Assembly: GCA_027475525.1 (NCBI GenBank)
Contig: JAMWFC010000054.1
Coordinates: forward strand, 2,162,468-2,226,467
Reading direction: 5' to 3'
Source: Macrolepiota albuminosa
Taxonomy: Eukaryota; Basidiomycota; Agaricomycetes; Agaricales; Agaricaceae
DNA: 64,000 bases
The notes under the pieces were generated by a model. That model searched no databases. It was not told the origin of the DNA and saw only the letters and a program-made list of their open reading frames with translations. How positions within the stretch are numbered: position 1 is the stretch's first letter; the number at the start of each line of letters is the position of its first letter. A program made the translations under genes and the position numbers. Below, in pieces: positions 23,843-36,264 of this stretch.

Positions 23843-26800
23843 ATGAGCACGGCAAATCGTCCCACTGACCAGGAAGCAGAGGCGCGATCTCTTTCTTCTA
23901 TTCTGACTGTTTCCCACCCTGACAAGTCTGCAGCTGACTTATTCTAAAGCTGCCAAGTCCGAGTTATCGCGCGACTATGATGTCGCTTTTCGTCTCTATG
24001 TGAAATCTGCCGAACTTTATCTCCATCTTAGCCGCACTCAGAGTGATAATGTGCCGGTGCAAGCGGCAAAGTGGAAAGCAAGTGCTGCAAAGGCGTTGGA
24101 GAGAGCGGAGAAGATCAAGGCATTCATGGATAAGCGCAAGACTTTGAACCCGCATGACGCCACATCTGCTGTGAACATGTCTACAACCTTGACGCCAGTT
24201 GGTATTGACCACTTCTCTGCGCGTGCGTGGATTTTTTTCTGCATTGCGCGGAGTATCCGATGTGAATCACCATTTCGCTTGACTCAGAGGAGCAATTATT
24301 CGTGCTCAAGAAAGGTGGTTCTATAAACGGATTGTATTTTCCTTTATGGGATCGACCTGTATCTAAGACTATTCAAGTTCCCTATGAGTTCGTTGTTCAT
24401 CATATTCTGATTTAAAGCGGGATGAAGCATGTATCCAGAGACCCTGACGGCCCGCCAAAGTTGTCCCCAGAACAAGCCAAAGTATCTCCTGTGTGGCGTC
24501 ACGTTCCCCCCATACGTACTATCCATGCAAAACATAAGATTATGCCCCAAGAAATACTGCAGCACGTTGTGACCGACTGTTCTGTCTGCGCATCCATCTC
24601 CGTTTGTTTGGAACATTCACGCCGATTCAACTCGAACGTAAGTATGGGGCTAGTTTATACTCTCGTATCCTCATCCTTCCATCGTCAAGCTTGCTCGTGA
24701 TGCAGTGTATTGTGGTATTAGACGAGGATTGGCTGCCGAAAGCAGCGGGTTGTTACAATCTGACGGCAGGTACGACATCAAGGTCCTTTTTAATGGTGGC
24801 TGGCGACGTGTGCGTCTCTCTCATTCATTTTGAACTGGCACTCATGACGTCTTGATAGATTGGTGAGCTGAATATTATCCGGAAGAGATCAACGGATTTA
24901 CAAGTTTAACAGTAGTCGACGATAGATTGCCTTATCACCCTGTTGACGGCACGCTAATGTGCATGTCAGTACTTCCGCCGAGGAGTGACCCTACTGCAAA
25001 ACCAACCTTGTGGCCTAGCATCTTGGAGAAGGGGGCACGTCTTTCATGTCTTCTGTTCAAACTGGACTTATTAATTCGTCCATCCAGTATATGAAACTGA
25101 TGGGAGGGTACGACTTCCCAGGATCGTTGAGTCATGACCATATCTATCATTCAATATACTCACAATTAATTCGTAGCAACTCGAGCATTGATCTACAGTA
25201 CGTTCAAATGACCTGACTTACTCGCTGATCATTGAATATCCATGCCAGCGCAATTGCCGGTTGGATTCCAGAGCATATCGAGATTAGAAGGTATGATCCA
25301 TTTTATTTTATTTAACGTGGGCTCCAGTTTTTTTCTTCTCGCGTTGAACAGATCTAACTTCGAGCGTGAGAGAACTTGGGAGAGGGTTGTTGAAGGTTTT
25401 GCTCGCGGTAGGCCCAATGTCTGTATGAGGGAATTCAATTTTTTTAACATTGCCTGACCAGGCAAATGCATACTGACGCTTGGGACAGGAACCAATCCTC
25501 ATATCACCTGGGAAGACGTTCAATTTCTATCTTCGCACAGCTACGCTGTAATAGGTATATCCATCTGAAACCTTGCTCTACTTGCTGATTCTTACACTTT
25601 GGATGAATCGGTCACAGACGTTACTGAAAGTGGTGATGGTCGAATATTGACGATTCTTGATACTTGGGTGAATCCAAGTCACGAAAAGCAGGTTCAGGAA
25701 CCAAGAGGTGCGCTTCCTATTAATTGTTGGGTAAAAACAGAGAATTGTTGAACTTTATCGAAAGCGTTACGGGTGCCTTGGTTAGATGTACTCAATGTCT
25801 TTGATGGCATCTATCTAAGTTGGGATCCCTGTCTCTGGGAGAATCAACTGATATTCCATAGGTAGAGATGTCAATCTGATTTCTCATTTGATGCTGATCC
25901 CAAGGCAAAGCATGTGGAAACGGAAGAGTCAAGACGATGAAAGTGAGTGGTTACCAGCCATCTTCCATGTTTTTACAAGCTGACATCGTCCAGCTGCGAT
26001 TAGGCATGTGTCTCTGGTGTTTGTAAACCGGAATCTTGGAGTAGAGGAGGAAATTTGGGTTCTTCTCACGCGCCATGTAACTGATTCGAGTCGCATGTCG
26101 GATTACATCTCGCTGAAGGTGCAACTGGAAGATGATTTAGAGGGAAGGTCTAACATTCTCGACCAAACGACAATTGCCACAAAGGTAACAATGCTTTGTC
26201 TGCTGCTTGAAAAAAAGTTCGATCATGATCCTTTCTGTAGGGTACTTACACAAATAGCACACATGTCTTGGTAATTTTCTCCTCTAAATACATAACATTC
26301 TACTGCACTTCTTACATTCTCCCAGGTCCGAACGAAAGTGCTCCCTTACATGTCTTCAGGTGCTTTGTCGATATTCGCATCTTATGACGGAGATGGTATA
26401 GAAGTCGGTTACACTCTGTCGGCCTATGCTACCTTGAATTTCGATATCTCATGGGATGAGACACCCTCATCGCCGCCTTTCACTAAAACGGTGAGGATTT
26501 CTCTCGCCACTTGCTTCCTTGCCCGACAAAGTTGATCTTTCTTGAGATTGAGGGTAATCTGACAAGCAAAAATGCTGGTGGAAATTGCACCTACCCAACG
26601 TTTATGTTAAACCCGCAATATCATCTGCAGATACATCCGCGGCGTGGTTTAGCAACGTCCAATAGTAAAAACAAGGCCAAAGTGACGCTCACTTTACACA
26701 CTAATAGGGATATGCCCGTTAACATATCCATGGTCTATTCCCAAGGTGGAAGGATTGATGAGTGTGTTGCGTGCTCATGCTCTGTTTAATGTTGTTGATC

Positions 26801-27563
26801 AGTGATAGGTTGGTAGAGAATGAGCTCTTAGCTAGCTCTGGAGCGTATAGCTATGGCATGGCTCGAGCGAGAAAGGAGATGTCATGTAAGTTCATCTGTA
26901 ACTTGTTAATGCAGATAGTCTCACAAATTGTTCTAGCCGGAGACTCTACTTTAATCTTGTCTGCATTCGAGCCACACTATATAGGTCCCTATACCCTCAA
27001 AATTGAGAGTTCCCTTGCATTTGATCTGCGACCGATTCCTCAAGAAGGTGCAGGTATGTACGAAAGAGTTATACGTGGCGTGTGGTATGTATGAACTTGA
27101 ACGATTCAGTTGCTATCTTGTATCAGTGACCTTGTATTCAGGACCGGGGACTCAGCGGGAGGTGGGCCAACTTCAGAGAGATATTCGAAAAACCCTATTT
27201 TCGAGATAGACATACCTGTCTTGACTCAATTCAAGTAAGCTCATTGAACGATGGACTGTAAGCAACATTAATAGTCTCAATCGGCTCAGAATCCGGTTAC
27301 AACTTATCCGTCCATCCACCGCAACGTCACTTAACATCACGATTTTCCCGGCGTCTCCTGATGGCACTCTTCGGCGCCATATCACAACGTCGGGGGCATA
27401 CAACGACGCTATATCAGGTGTTTCTACGCCACAGCTTGTGCTGGCGGCTGGAAAGTATCTTGCCGTGCCATCTACGTATAACCCAGGAGTTGAAGCGGCG
27501 TTCAAGTTACTCGTATATACTTCAGTTTCTGGTTGTCAAATCGGAGAAAGGACGCTGAAATAA
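23843..27563 (+). CDS. RIM13: Calpain-like cysteine protease PalB/Rim13 with MIT domain
   Basis: Gene with many short introns ending at TAA 27561-27563. The N-terminal part is a MIT domain (SKAAKSELSRDYDVAFRLYVKSAE, then KASAAKALERAEKIKAF). The calpain core follows: LSPEQAKVSPVWR, the catalytic Cys in VTDCSVCASI near 24570, the VKVLFNGGWR-type strand, VDDRLPYHPVDGTLMC, KLMGGYDFPGSNSSID, the catalytic His in SHSYAV and the Asn in TWVNP near 25675. Beta-sandwich C-terminal domains extend to a typical ending (SGVSTPQLVLAAGKYLAVPSTYNPGVEAAFKLLVYTS, shown here only in part as GKYLAVPSTYNPG). The family cleaves the transcription factor PacC/Rim101 on ESCRT-decorated endosomes in alkaline-pH signalling. 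The MIT frame is joined to the ATG at 23843 only through a frame change near 23945, so the first exon border is uncertain; the other exon borders were not all fixed. Confidence 0.85.
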
Positions 27564-29052
27564 ACAATGAAGCTTGAAGGTTTTTAAGTCTAATGTATCC
27601 TTTGTGAATAAATGTAAGTGTTGGCTTACCTGAACCCCTTCAGGACAGACAGTGGGTCATATTGGCGTCATCAGCTTTACAAATGGAAGATCAATTGGTG
27701 AGATGCCACACAGACTAAATTGAGGCCAGAGCTTATTACAATATCTACAATGACTTTACCGTTAACATCCAGACCCCAGTCGCCGTTGAATTTAGAGGTC
27801 CTATAGAAGCAAATGATAATACAATGGTGCGGGTTCTAGGCTGAATCACTGACCTTGAAGCAGTGTGTTATGCTTTAAGATGTGGAGGGAATTAGGGTTG
27901 GTAAGAATTGATACTGCCCTACGTTCCATTGCGCTCCGAAAGGACGATTCACAATGTCAGTCCTATACGCATGATTATGTCGTCCTCGACGATTGAATGC
28001 TAGTCTTCCGCCTCAGGGGCTTAACAAAGAGCAGAGAAATGGTCACTAGGCACAAAGATCAGACGTGCAGATAAAAATTTCCAGTCTTCTATGTGTTCGA
28101 AGATGAGATCTTCTGCCATACCTTATGAATTCTTGTGGATACAAGGTTGATGAGACCCTCGTATGTAATGCAAATGCTACTCCATCTCTCTGCCATACGT
28201 GCCCTTTCTCATTCCAAAGCAAGTGTACGGCGGAAGGACGAATTCTTGATTGTACATGCATCTCTGCATGATTCTACACGTTCCCAATAAGATCAAAGTA
28301 GGTCCATGCAATATCCTTTGTCCTTTGAAGTCACGAGTTACTTATTGACGAAACCAAACGAAGTAAGATATTTTCTGAAAGGACTGACACAGATTGCAAG
28401 AACAGTTAACTTAATTTCAGGTAAGTAAAACATTCTTAAAGATCATTGCCATAATACTCGAATATACGGAAAGTGTAAAGTAGACCACAACATGAAGGAA
28501 CCTCTGTTGGAGTGTCGCCTAGCGACTAGTCTGTCATATGCATTCTCGTCGTCGTATGGTTTCTATTGCCTTTTTGGTACATGCGTTATTGTTTCTTTTA
28601 CCGATCTTGTTGCCGCGACCCTGCGTGTCTCCGTACGCGCCCGGTTACGCGGTATTCTTTCATATTTATATTTATCTTTTACATACTGTCCACCTCAGAC
28701 GTGACTTTAACGCACTCTGAGGTGAGCTTAACTACTTATATCAAAACTATACATCATACTTATAAAACACCTAGTACTTTGTACTATATTATAGTCTATC
28801 AACCTCGGCTTTGTTGACATTTAGACAACTCGAACTTCATGAACGGAGATATTCACTTGAAGGTTGAGCACTTCGCTCATGACGCTGCCATACAACAGTC
28901 GCTTCGTCGGAGAACGGGTCTCGTGGATGTGAGTTTTCATCTGTGGGGAAGCGATCGTCAACAAACATCGGAAGGAATCTTCCACAACATACCTCGGTTA
29001 TCGTCAAAGTGATCTGGTTGCACTAATGTAAGAGATTGTCAACTAGCTGGAA
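27564..29052. other. 1.5-kb intergenic region
   Basis: No recognised gene. Short open frames near 28046-28261 and 28492-28817 lack protein-like features. AT-rich from about 28650 to 28810. Confidence 0.4.
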
Positions 29053-29615
29053 TTAATGTCGCGCAAAATTATCACCATTTGACCCTTCGCGCTGTGCAAT
29101 TCTCTCACGTTCCGCTTTATCTGATATGGTAGCTGCAGATATATTCTGTAACCAGTAAGATCAAGTGCGTGAGGAGCGACGTGTACCTACTCTAATCTTT
29201 ATGATGATTTCTAAAGTGTTCTCCTCCAGAGTTTGGGCTTTCTGAAGCAGCTCCTTGAAGTTTTTCTTCCTGACGAAATAATTCCCCTTCGCAATTTGAA
29301 CGGCCGCTACATTGCTCATAAATCTGTTATTTAGCCTTGACATCATTATCAGCATGAGTCTGCGCGTCAATACAAGAAACCGATATAATTGGCTCACTCA
29401 TTACAGTCTGTTTCGAGTTTCTTGTATTCGCTTCTTTCTAGATCTTTGGCATATTTTGCAAGATCCTCAAAGGCGGTTAATAGTTGCTGTTTCGAAACAT
29501 CGAGATGGGTAGTCATTTTGCAGGGCTCGTTCTTTCGGTAGATTCCTAGGGTGCAAGCACCCGTGATGCAGCTAATGATGTTGGATACTCCGACAGTGAT
29601 GTTGAAAGCCTCCAT
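29053..29615 (-). CDS. Small coiled-coil protein of unknown function
   Basis: Exons 29615-29398, 29359-29191 and 29145-29053 join in frame to 159 residues, with GT-AG introns of 38 and 45 nt. The N-terminal hydrophobic segment (ITVGVSNIISCITGACTLGI) could be a membrane anchor or a buried helix. The rest is charged and helical (LLTAFEDLAKYAKDLER, FKELLQKAQTLEENTLEIIIK, SDKAERERIAQREG), so a coiled coil is likely. A short N-terminal hydrophobic helix plus a helical bundle recalls the N-terminal segment of fungal STAND/NLR-type proteins, but no NTPase follows, so this is speculation. Small introns and in-frame joining support a real gene. Confidence 0.55.
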
Positions 29616-29992
29616 AAGGAAAATATAGAACGTTGAATGAGTATCGAAACGTGGGCAGAGATTGGGGTCGGTATGTCAAGTCGTTAACTGGAATGTCATA
29701 TTGGGTCCCTTGCCTTTTCAATGCTGTCCATAGAGATGAAAATGCCTAGATGGGAACAAATACTCGCTTTCTGTATGTGAGCTTATTCAACAGAGCTGTA
29801 AACCAGCCTGAGAGGTGACCGGTGACCTGCCGACACCAAGGCGACAATCTCGATCTGTGCAGCCACGCTTGTCGGTGCTTGTCATGTTTACTTGCTGTAT
29901 TTGAACAAATGGATCGATCCTTCCATTACAATAGGCAAGGGCTGATGGAGGTAAATCAGAATTTCCGCTCTTTGTCTCTTTCCTGAAACTAC

Positions 29993-30146
29993 CGATGAAC
30001 GATCTTCCTGTGCTTGGGAAATACAACGCAGCGGAGCTCAGCGATGTAGAAGTTTTCTGGCGCGACCATCGATGAACGATCTTCCTGTGCTTGGGAAATA
30101 CAACGCAGCGGAGCTCAGCGATGTAGAAGTTTTCTGGCGCGACCAT
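29993..30146. repeat. Exact 77-bp tandem duplication
   Basis: Copies 29993-30069 and 30070-30146. The unit contains the start codon of the kinase-like gene, so a start is present in both copies (29995 and 30072). Confidence 0.95.
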
Positions 30147-31402
30147 TACGACTTTTTTAAAGAACGAGGGTACACACTCAGGAAACGATACGATCCAGCA
30201 TGGGTGCCGTCGTGGTCCAATACGGGCAAGGATCCTGGAGAATGTGAAGATGGACATCATATATCTGTGAGTTCTGCCTACTTATGAGCAACTTTGGTTT
30301 GTCGACGTATTATCTACTATACAGTATAGTCAAGCCCTTGACGCAACCAACGCCGACGGTACAGTCGTTGTCCTGAAACGGGTTGACCTCGACAAAAATG
30401 CGAATGAGGTACATGTTGTCAGACATCTCTCGTCCGGTACATTTGCCTCAGATTCACGAAACCACTGCGTACCCATTCTGGATGTCCTCGATCCACCCGA
30501 AGGCTCTCGCATAGCTTTCATAGTCATGCCACTTCTTCTCAAAGTCGATTCTCCTCCATTTCAAACCATTGGCGAGGCTGTTGGGTTTTGCAAGCAGATA
30601 TTTGAGGTCCTTCTCTTTGGGCCTTTACTCCGTGCTGGTTAATCTCACGCAATAATCTAGGGTTTGCATTACTTACACGCGAACAACATCATTCATGGGT
30701 ATGCCTCAGGTTTGGCATTACGCACATTATTGACTTGCTTTCCATGACTCAGAGATTGCAAATCCGACAATATTCTGGCAGATTCTTTAAGTCTGTATGA
30801 CTCTCCGCCTCACCCGGCGAATAGAATCATGAAACGAGATTATAGTGGGATGGTGACAACACCGTTTTCCCGCACCCTCAAACCAGTCAAGTACTACTTT
30901 ATTGACTTTGGCCTGTCCAAGATCTATCGGCCCCAAGATGTTCCTTTCTTGAAGCAGCCTCCGTGGGGTGGGGACAAGTCTGTTCCAGAGCATTTGATAC
31001 CCAGCCCTCCTCCTTGTGATCCATTTGCCGTAGATGTATATTGCCTTGGAAACTTTCTGAGACAGTACTTTCTCGATGTGAGCATCATATCTTTCTCATT
31101 TTGCATGTCTAATTGACAGATAGGGTCTAGACGGGATCACTACCAGGCCTCCGCCCCAAGGTTTTGAATTTCTCCGTGAGCTCGTTAGTGATATGGTGAA
31201 CACAGATCCTATGAAGCGACCACGGATGTCTGAAGTAGTGTCTCGTTTTGACACCATCATTTCGGAGCTGAAAAACAGGAAATTACGTTCACCTTTTATT
31301 CGTCTTGGCAATCGACTTGGAGTTTTTGACTCCGTGATACATTGGAGCAAACAACTGTTTCGTATGGTGCGCGCTATACCTGCTATACCTCCTGCACAGT
31401 AG
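30072..31402 (+). CDS. Protein kinase-like protein with HGD catalytic loop, mushroom-specific type
   Basis: Exons 30072-30266, 30325-30606, 30661-30698, 30753-31077 and 31124-31402 join in frame to 372 residues. Kinase landmarks: Lys in VVVLKRVD, Glu in NANEVHVVRHL, catalytic loop IIHGDCKSDNIL (Gly in place of the usual Arg of HRD), Mg motif DFGLSKIY, and an F-helix-like VDVYCLGNFL. No classical glycine-rich loop is visible. The N-terminal part (EVFWRDHYDFFKERGYTLRKRYDP) is shared with a large expanded kinase-like family of Agaricomycetes whose substrates are unknown. All catalytic residues except the HRD Arg and the Gly loop are present, so activity is possible. The intron after exon 2 has a weak GTCCTT donor. 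The start lies in a 77-bp duplication. Confidence 0.8.
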
Positions 31403-31943
31403 ACCTAGGCCATTGGTTATACTACACTAATGTCTCATGGCTGTGTCCACAAACTTTGGATACTAGTAATATATGATATTTATAATCACTGCTGGTGCTA
31501 GAAGGTGTATTTTGTACATCGGAGGAGGTGTTTATGGCCTTAGACAGCAGATTGACAACAGCAGCAGATGTATTTGAAGTTTTTACTAACAAACAGGAAA
31601 ATTGATCAGCACTAAACAGCAGAGATGTGCTACTTATCTGTTGCCTAACTGAAAATTTTTCTTAAGTATAAAAGAGAAGCAGCTGGAGGTGGCAGCTCCT
31701 GAGACAAGGACTCTACTAGCAGTATATTAGAAGAGGAGTCTCCCAGCATGTTCATTGTAGCAAGAAGCTGTAGGAGCTCCTCCTGCTCTGCTATAGAGAG
31801 ATAGTATATTTCAAACCTCTGAGAACAGTGATGTGTAAAGTGACTGAGCTTCTCTAATTGGTAGCATAGCATTGGTGCTGACAGGCATTAGCAAGAGGCA
31901 TCAACATCTATGGGTATCCTAAGAGGAAGAGCACAGATCAGTA
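31403..31943. other. AT-rich border of the transposon-rich half
   Basis: 541 bp with almost no CpG. A 75-codon open frame on the minus strand (31645-31872) is Leu/Glu-rich and may be a relic of the element or repeat into which element A inserted. Nothing further recognised. Confidence 0.4.
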
Positions 31944-31945
31944 TA

Positions 31946-32168
31946 CACTGGCTCAAAAAACTACCCCAATGTTTGGCCTTTTTGGAAAGAGTCACATGGG
32001 TGGCAACAATTACCTAAGCAGAAAATCATAGAAAATCACATGACATACAACTGCATCCTGGCTTGATAATGATGTATATATATCATGTAATTTGGACAAG
32101 AACTTGCTGATTAATAAATAAAACAAAATATTCAATTATTGGGGCAGTTTTTTTGACTTACTTTTCAT
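31946..32168. repeat. Left inverted arm of element A
   Basis: Matches the inverse of 36265-36491 with scattered differences. The arm's inner end (ATTGGGGCAGTTTTTTTGAC) is itself an inverted copy of its outer end. Confidence 0.75.
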
Positions 32169-32642
32169 ATTTTCTCAACACTTTTCAGCAGTACAGTCGA
32201 GGACAAGCAAACCCTACCAAACAAACTGACTCCACTGAGGCACTGGCCACAATGAATGGAAAGTCAGGGAAACTGTAAAAATGTGTTATTTAGACTCCTT
32301 AGACATGAAATTATCAAGCACATTTTGCTCAATCATAACTTTGATTTTTTGACCTCAAAAATTTGGCCAGCCCCTTAAAAAATAGCTAAAATTATGAAAA
32401 ATATGGCAATTGACTCCTTTCATCTAACAAAGATGGTTTCCGGTAATATATTCAGGGTCAGAATGATCAAAGTGACACAAAAAAAAGTTTTGATAGTGAT
32501 CCAAACAACAAAAAATTTCAACTTTTGCTATCCGTTCACCTTGATGACAAAGAGAAAGCGGTCTAAAAACTCATATAATACCTCAGGCCTTTGAAATCAG
32601 AGGACCAGAACATCATCTTCACCTCTGCCACCTGTCATTGGC

Positions 32643-35172
32643 ATGAATGGAGAGCCTAATACATTATCAGAAACAGAAAGTGACTGGGAGCCGCACATGC
32701 TTCATGACAGTCTAAAAATTAATTTTCGAGATGAGGAGGAGGAATTGGATGATGAGGCAAGCAATGATATTGAGGAGTGGGATAATTGTGGTGATTTGTG
32801 CAGTGAAAATGAAGAAGGTCTCTTTAGATTGATTCAGATGGCCGCCGACAATGGTGATGATTCATGTGATGAAGACTGGGTTCTAGAAAAGTTAAAAGCA
32901 AGAAAAAAGAATCAGAAACATAAAGGTTTGTTTGTCAAAAAAGCTGAATGTAACAAGTTTATTCAATATGTGAACATCAAGAGGCCCAAAGGAATACAAA
33001 AAAGGACCACATGTTGCAAATAAAAGTGCACATATACAACACCACTATCATGATGCTATTGCAAGACAGGGAAACCTCGATGGATTCATTACATATAAGG
33101 CCAAGCAGCTGAAACAAAGCAACACTATCCAGAGCTCATCTGTAACAATCCATGCTGAGTCAATCACTCCTCCACCTCTTATGTTTGATGACGAAAACAA
33201 CCAAGCATCAGCAACAGTACCATCTAAAAGACACCATGATGGTGACCAAAGTAAAGAAACTATAATCATCGCAGAAGCTAATGATGATGCAGAGCCATGG
33301 AAAGAAGAAGCTGGAGAACTCATAGAGAAGCAATCAGCAGTGGAAATCCATGGATGGACAGAGTTAAGAGAGCAGATCAAACGAGACTTGAAGAAACATC
33401 AGAAAATCTTGACGCTCACACAAACTTATCAGCTGATACTTTTATGAAATTTTGCAACGTTACTCTTGAAAGGTTGGAAATGGATACCGGCAAGCCATAA
33501 CATTGCCATCCAGTGGCATGAAGGAGACAAATTTGATTACTATGCATGTCGCATCCATTCCTTGGCATGTCACTATCAAGCATTTGAACAGCTTCCTAAA
33601 GAATAGCATGGTAGAAGTAAAAATGCCCAATTATTATACGAACATGTAAAGACAGCAGCATGTATATGGCTAACAAAGCAGGTGGTTGGCTCAGTAACAC
33701 CCCAGTGTTTTGCTGAAGGACTAAACAAGACAATTCTTCCGGCATATGACATTACTCTCAAAAAGCCACTTTGTGAGTGCATAGCTCGGCGTTGGCTAGT
33801 CAAGCTTGGATGGAGGCTTGTAGTACACCAAAAAGGTGTTTATATGAACAGACACAAGCGTGAAGACGTTGTAAAATATTGTGAGAAGATTTTCCTCCCA
33901 AAGATGAAAGAATTTGAGTGGCAGATGATACACTTTAAAGGCCCAGACCTTTGTTGAATTGAACCTGAGTTGCAGCCAGGTGAACACATCTTAATGGCAC
34001 AGTAGCAGGACAAAACTTGTTGCCAAGCAAATAACTTGAAGAAGTCTGCCTAGTAAGGAAGAAGCTTCTATTATTAGTGCAACTCACTCTCTTATGTACG
34101 TCTTCAGAATATGAGATGGAGAGCAAGTTTTGATGAAGAAAGGCCGTGGTCAATTGATACATATCTCAGATTTCATTAATGAACATGAAGGCAGGCTCGT
34201 AGTCAAAGATGAAGATAGAAATGTCATACAAGAGGCATATAAAGTAATCTATCTAGGCTCCAATGGCGATCCATGGTAGAACTGTAATCAACTGATCAAA
34301 CAAGTTGAACAAAGTGCTATTCCTGTTTTTGAAAAGGCTCACCCAGGATGCCAAGCACTGTTCATTTTTGATCAGTCATTTGCTCATGCTTCTCTACCTG
34401 ATGACACACTAAAAGCCTTCGAAATGAATAAAAGCAATGGAGGAAGACAATGGAAACAGCATGACACAATTATTCCAATGAATAATTCATGTGTTGAGCA
34501 CTGTGAAAAGTTCCAATCAATGACAACTGAAGATGGAAAAGCAAAAGGTCTCAAACAAACTTTGCAGGAGCATGAATTCAATGTGACTGGAATGCATGCA
34601 AAATGCTCACTAGTTTGCCCATGAACTAATGATAAATGCTGTATGGCACGTTTACTTAGCAAGCAGGATGATTTCACAAATCAAGTGTATGCTCACTAGT
34701 TTGCCCATGAACTAATGATAAATGCTGTATGGCACGTTTACTTAGCAAGCAGGATGATTTCACAAATCAAGTGTTAAGGCTTGAGATGGTGATAAAGAAT
34801 GCTGGACATGAATGTATTTTCCTTCCCAAGTTTCATTGTGAGCTGAATCTCATTGAGATGGTGAGTCTTTACTTTACCTTCATATCATCCTTTCAATACT
34901 CAATCCTTCAGTATTGGGGATGGGCGAAGTATAAGTACAGAGAGAAGCCTAAAAAAACATTTGAAGATGCAAAAATGGCTGCGTTCAAAGCACTTGATGT
35001 ATGTCCCATGGATGTCATCAAGAAATTTATAAACTGAACTTGGCAATTTATAAGCGCTTATTGTCTGGGCTTGAAGAGAAAGGCTGCAGCATGGGCAGTT
35101 CGCAAACAGAAGGGTCATAGAGCAGTATCTCAGTCTGCAATGATGCATCTTGAGGCTCTCTTAGGCTTGTAA
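32643..35172 (+). pseudogene. Decayed DDE superfamily endonuclease (transposase) of element B
   Basis: Broken into at least seven frames by stops and shifts. The N-terminal part is acidic (EEEELDDEASND). The middle has helix-turn-helix-like sequence (ILPAYDITLKKPLCECIARRWLVKLGW). The catalytic part has VYMNRHKREDVVKY, then degraded Asp motif sequence, EPELQPGEHI, LIHISDFINEHEGRLVV, ALFIFDQSFAHASL and CIFLPKFHCELNLIEM, which match the Asp/Asp/Glu blocks of the DDE_3 family common in basidiomycetes. One insertion of intron-like sequence before WGWAKYKYREKPKKTFEDAK splits the last block. Several stops fit C-to-T or G-to-A transitions. It is not functional. Confidence 0.85.
34603..34774. repeat. 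Exact 86-bp tandem duplication
   Basis: Copies 34603-34688 and 34689-34774 are identical. The period is 86, not 77 as in the other thirteen. It lies in the element B transposase and breaks its frame. Confidence 0.93.
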
Positions 35173-35448
35173 ATTGGGCCAAAAAATTTGGCCACCTCAA
35201 AAAGTAGCGGGAAAAATTTTGGACAAGTGTTTTTTGGCATTTTTTGCTAATCTGAGCTCAGAGTCACTAAAATCTTGGGAATCTGCCAACTAGACCTCTC
35301 AGAAACCCATTTGTAGGGTTTGCTTGTCCTCAACTGTAGAAGATGGAGACACCTTGTGGGAAGTATAAACAATGTCATGTGACCTTGTTTAGATTAATTT
35401 GATATGTTCAACTTTAATCAATCACCTTCTTGACACTCTATCACTATC

Positions 35449-36256
35449 ATGTAACCTATTTCTGCTGCCAATCACTCTTCTGTTGCTTCTCTCCTCAATG
35501 AGGAGTATTTTCAGCATCAAATTCAAGCAAAAACTGGCCTGAGAAAGGGTACTGTAGAGAGAATCAGCAAAGAACTGGAGAGCAACAAAGAGAATCATCC
35601 TGGAGGTTATTCTTCCAAGCTTACAGCACATGACAAACAGTCTATTATTTGTCAAATTACTACTAGGAAGCTGGATAATGCTGTTCAAGCCACACAGTTT
35701 ATTAATTCTGTCATCTCCAGTCCTGTCAATTCTCAGACAGTCAGAAATGCATTGAAGGAGGCAGGTTTTTGCTCAGCAACAAAGAAGAAAGTTCCCATGC
35801 TCAAGGATGTTCATCATGAAAACTGAACAGTGGAGGATTGGAAAAGGGTTTGGTGGAGTGATGAGACAAAGATTAATCAGATTGAATCAGATAGGAAGGT
35901 ATATGTGTACAAAATTTCAGAAGAACCACTATTTAACCACACCACTACATCAGCAGAACAATGACCCAAAACACATCTCTCAACAGGCAACAACCTGGTT
36001 TTCTGATAACAACATTATTGTAATATCCTGGCCTGCCCAATCTTCTGACCTCAATCTCATTGAACACCTCTCAGTTTACATCAAGTGGAGTATGAAGTAC
36101 CCCCTAAAGGAATGCATGAGTTGTGGGAGAGAGTGGTCAAGGAGTAGAATGAAATACTACCAGAGGTATGCTAAAGCCTCATAGAGAGCATGCCTAGAAG
36201 GATCAAAGCAATTATAAAGGCACATAAAAGGCACATAGAGGTCATACCAAGTACTA
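35449..36256 (+). pseudogene. Tc1/mariner transposase remnant of element A
   Basis: Homologous to the transposase of element C at 50864-51883. The N-terminal HTH region is readable (KTGLRKGTVERISKEL, KENHPGGYSSKLTAHDKQ, LDNAVQATQFINSV). The first catalytic Asp survives in WWSDETKIN. About 60 residues between the first and second Asp blocks are deleted, and stops interrupt the rest. The end (MHELWERVV, LIESMPRRIKAII) is still recognisable. The second codon is a stop where element C has a Lys codon. Confidence 0.85.
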
Positions 36257-36264
36257 GATATGAA

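Larger units (their letters stand above)
32194..35336. mobile_element. Element B: DDE_3-type DNA transposon nested in element A
   Basis: Terminal inverted repeats of 24 bp with one mismatch: left begins CAGTCGAGGACAAGCAAACC, right is the inverse of CAGTTGAGGACAAGCAAACC. TA flanks both ends (32192-32193 and 35337-35338). The length is 3143 bp including an 86-bp internal duplication. The element carries one long decayed gene. It interrupts element A just inside its left arm, so B is younger than A. Confidence 0.85.
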
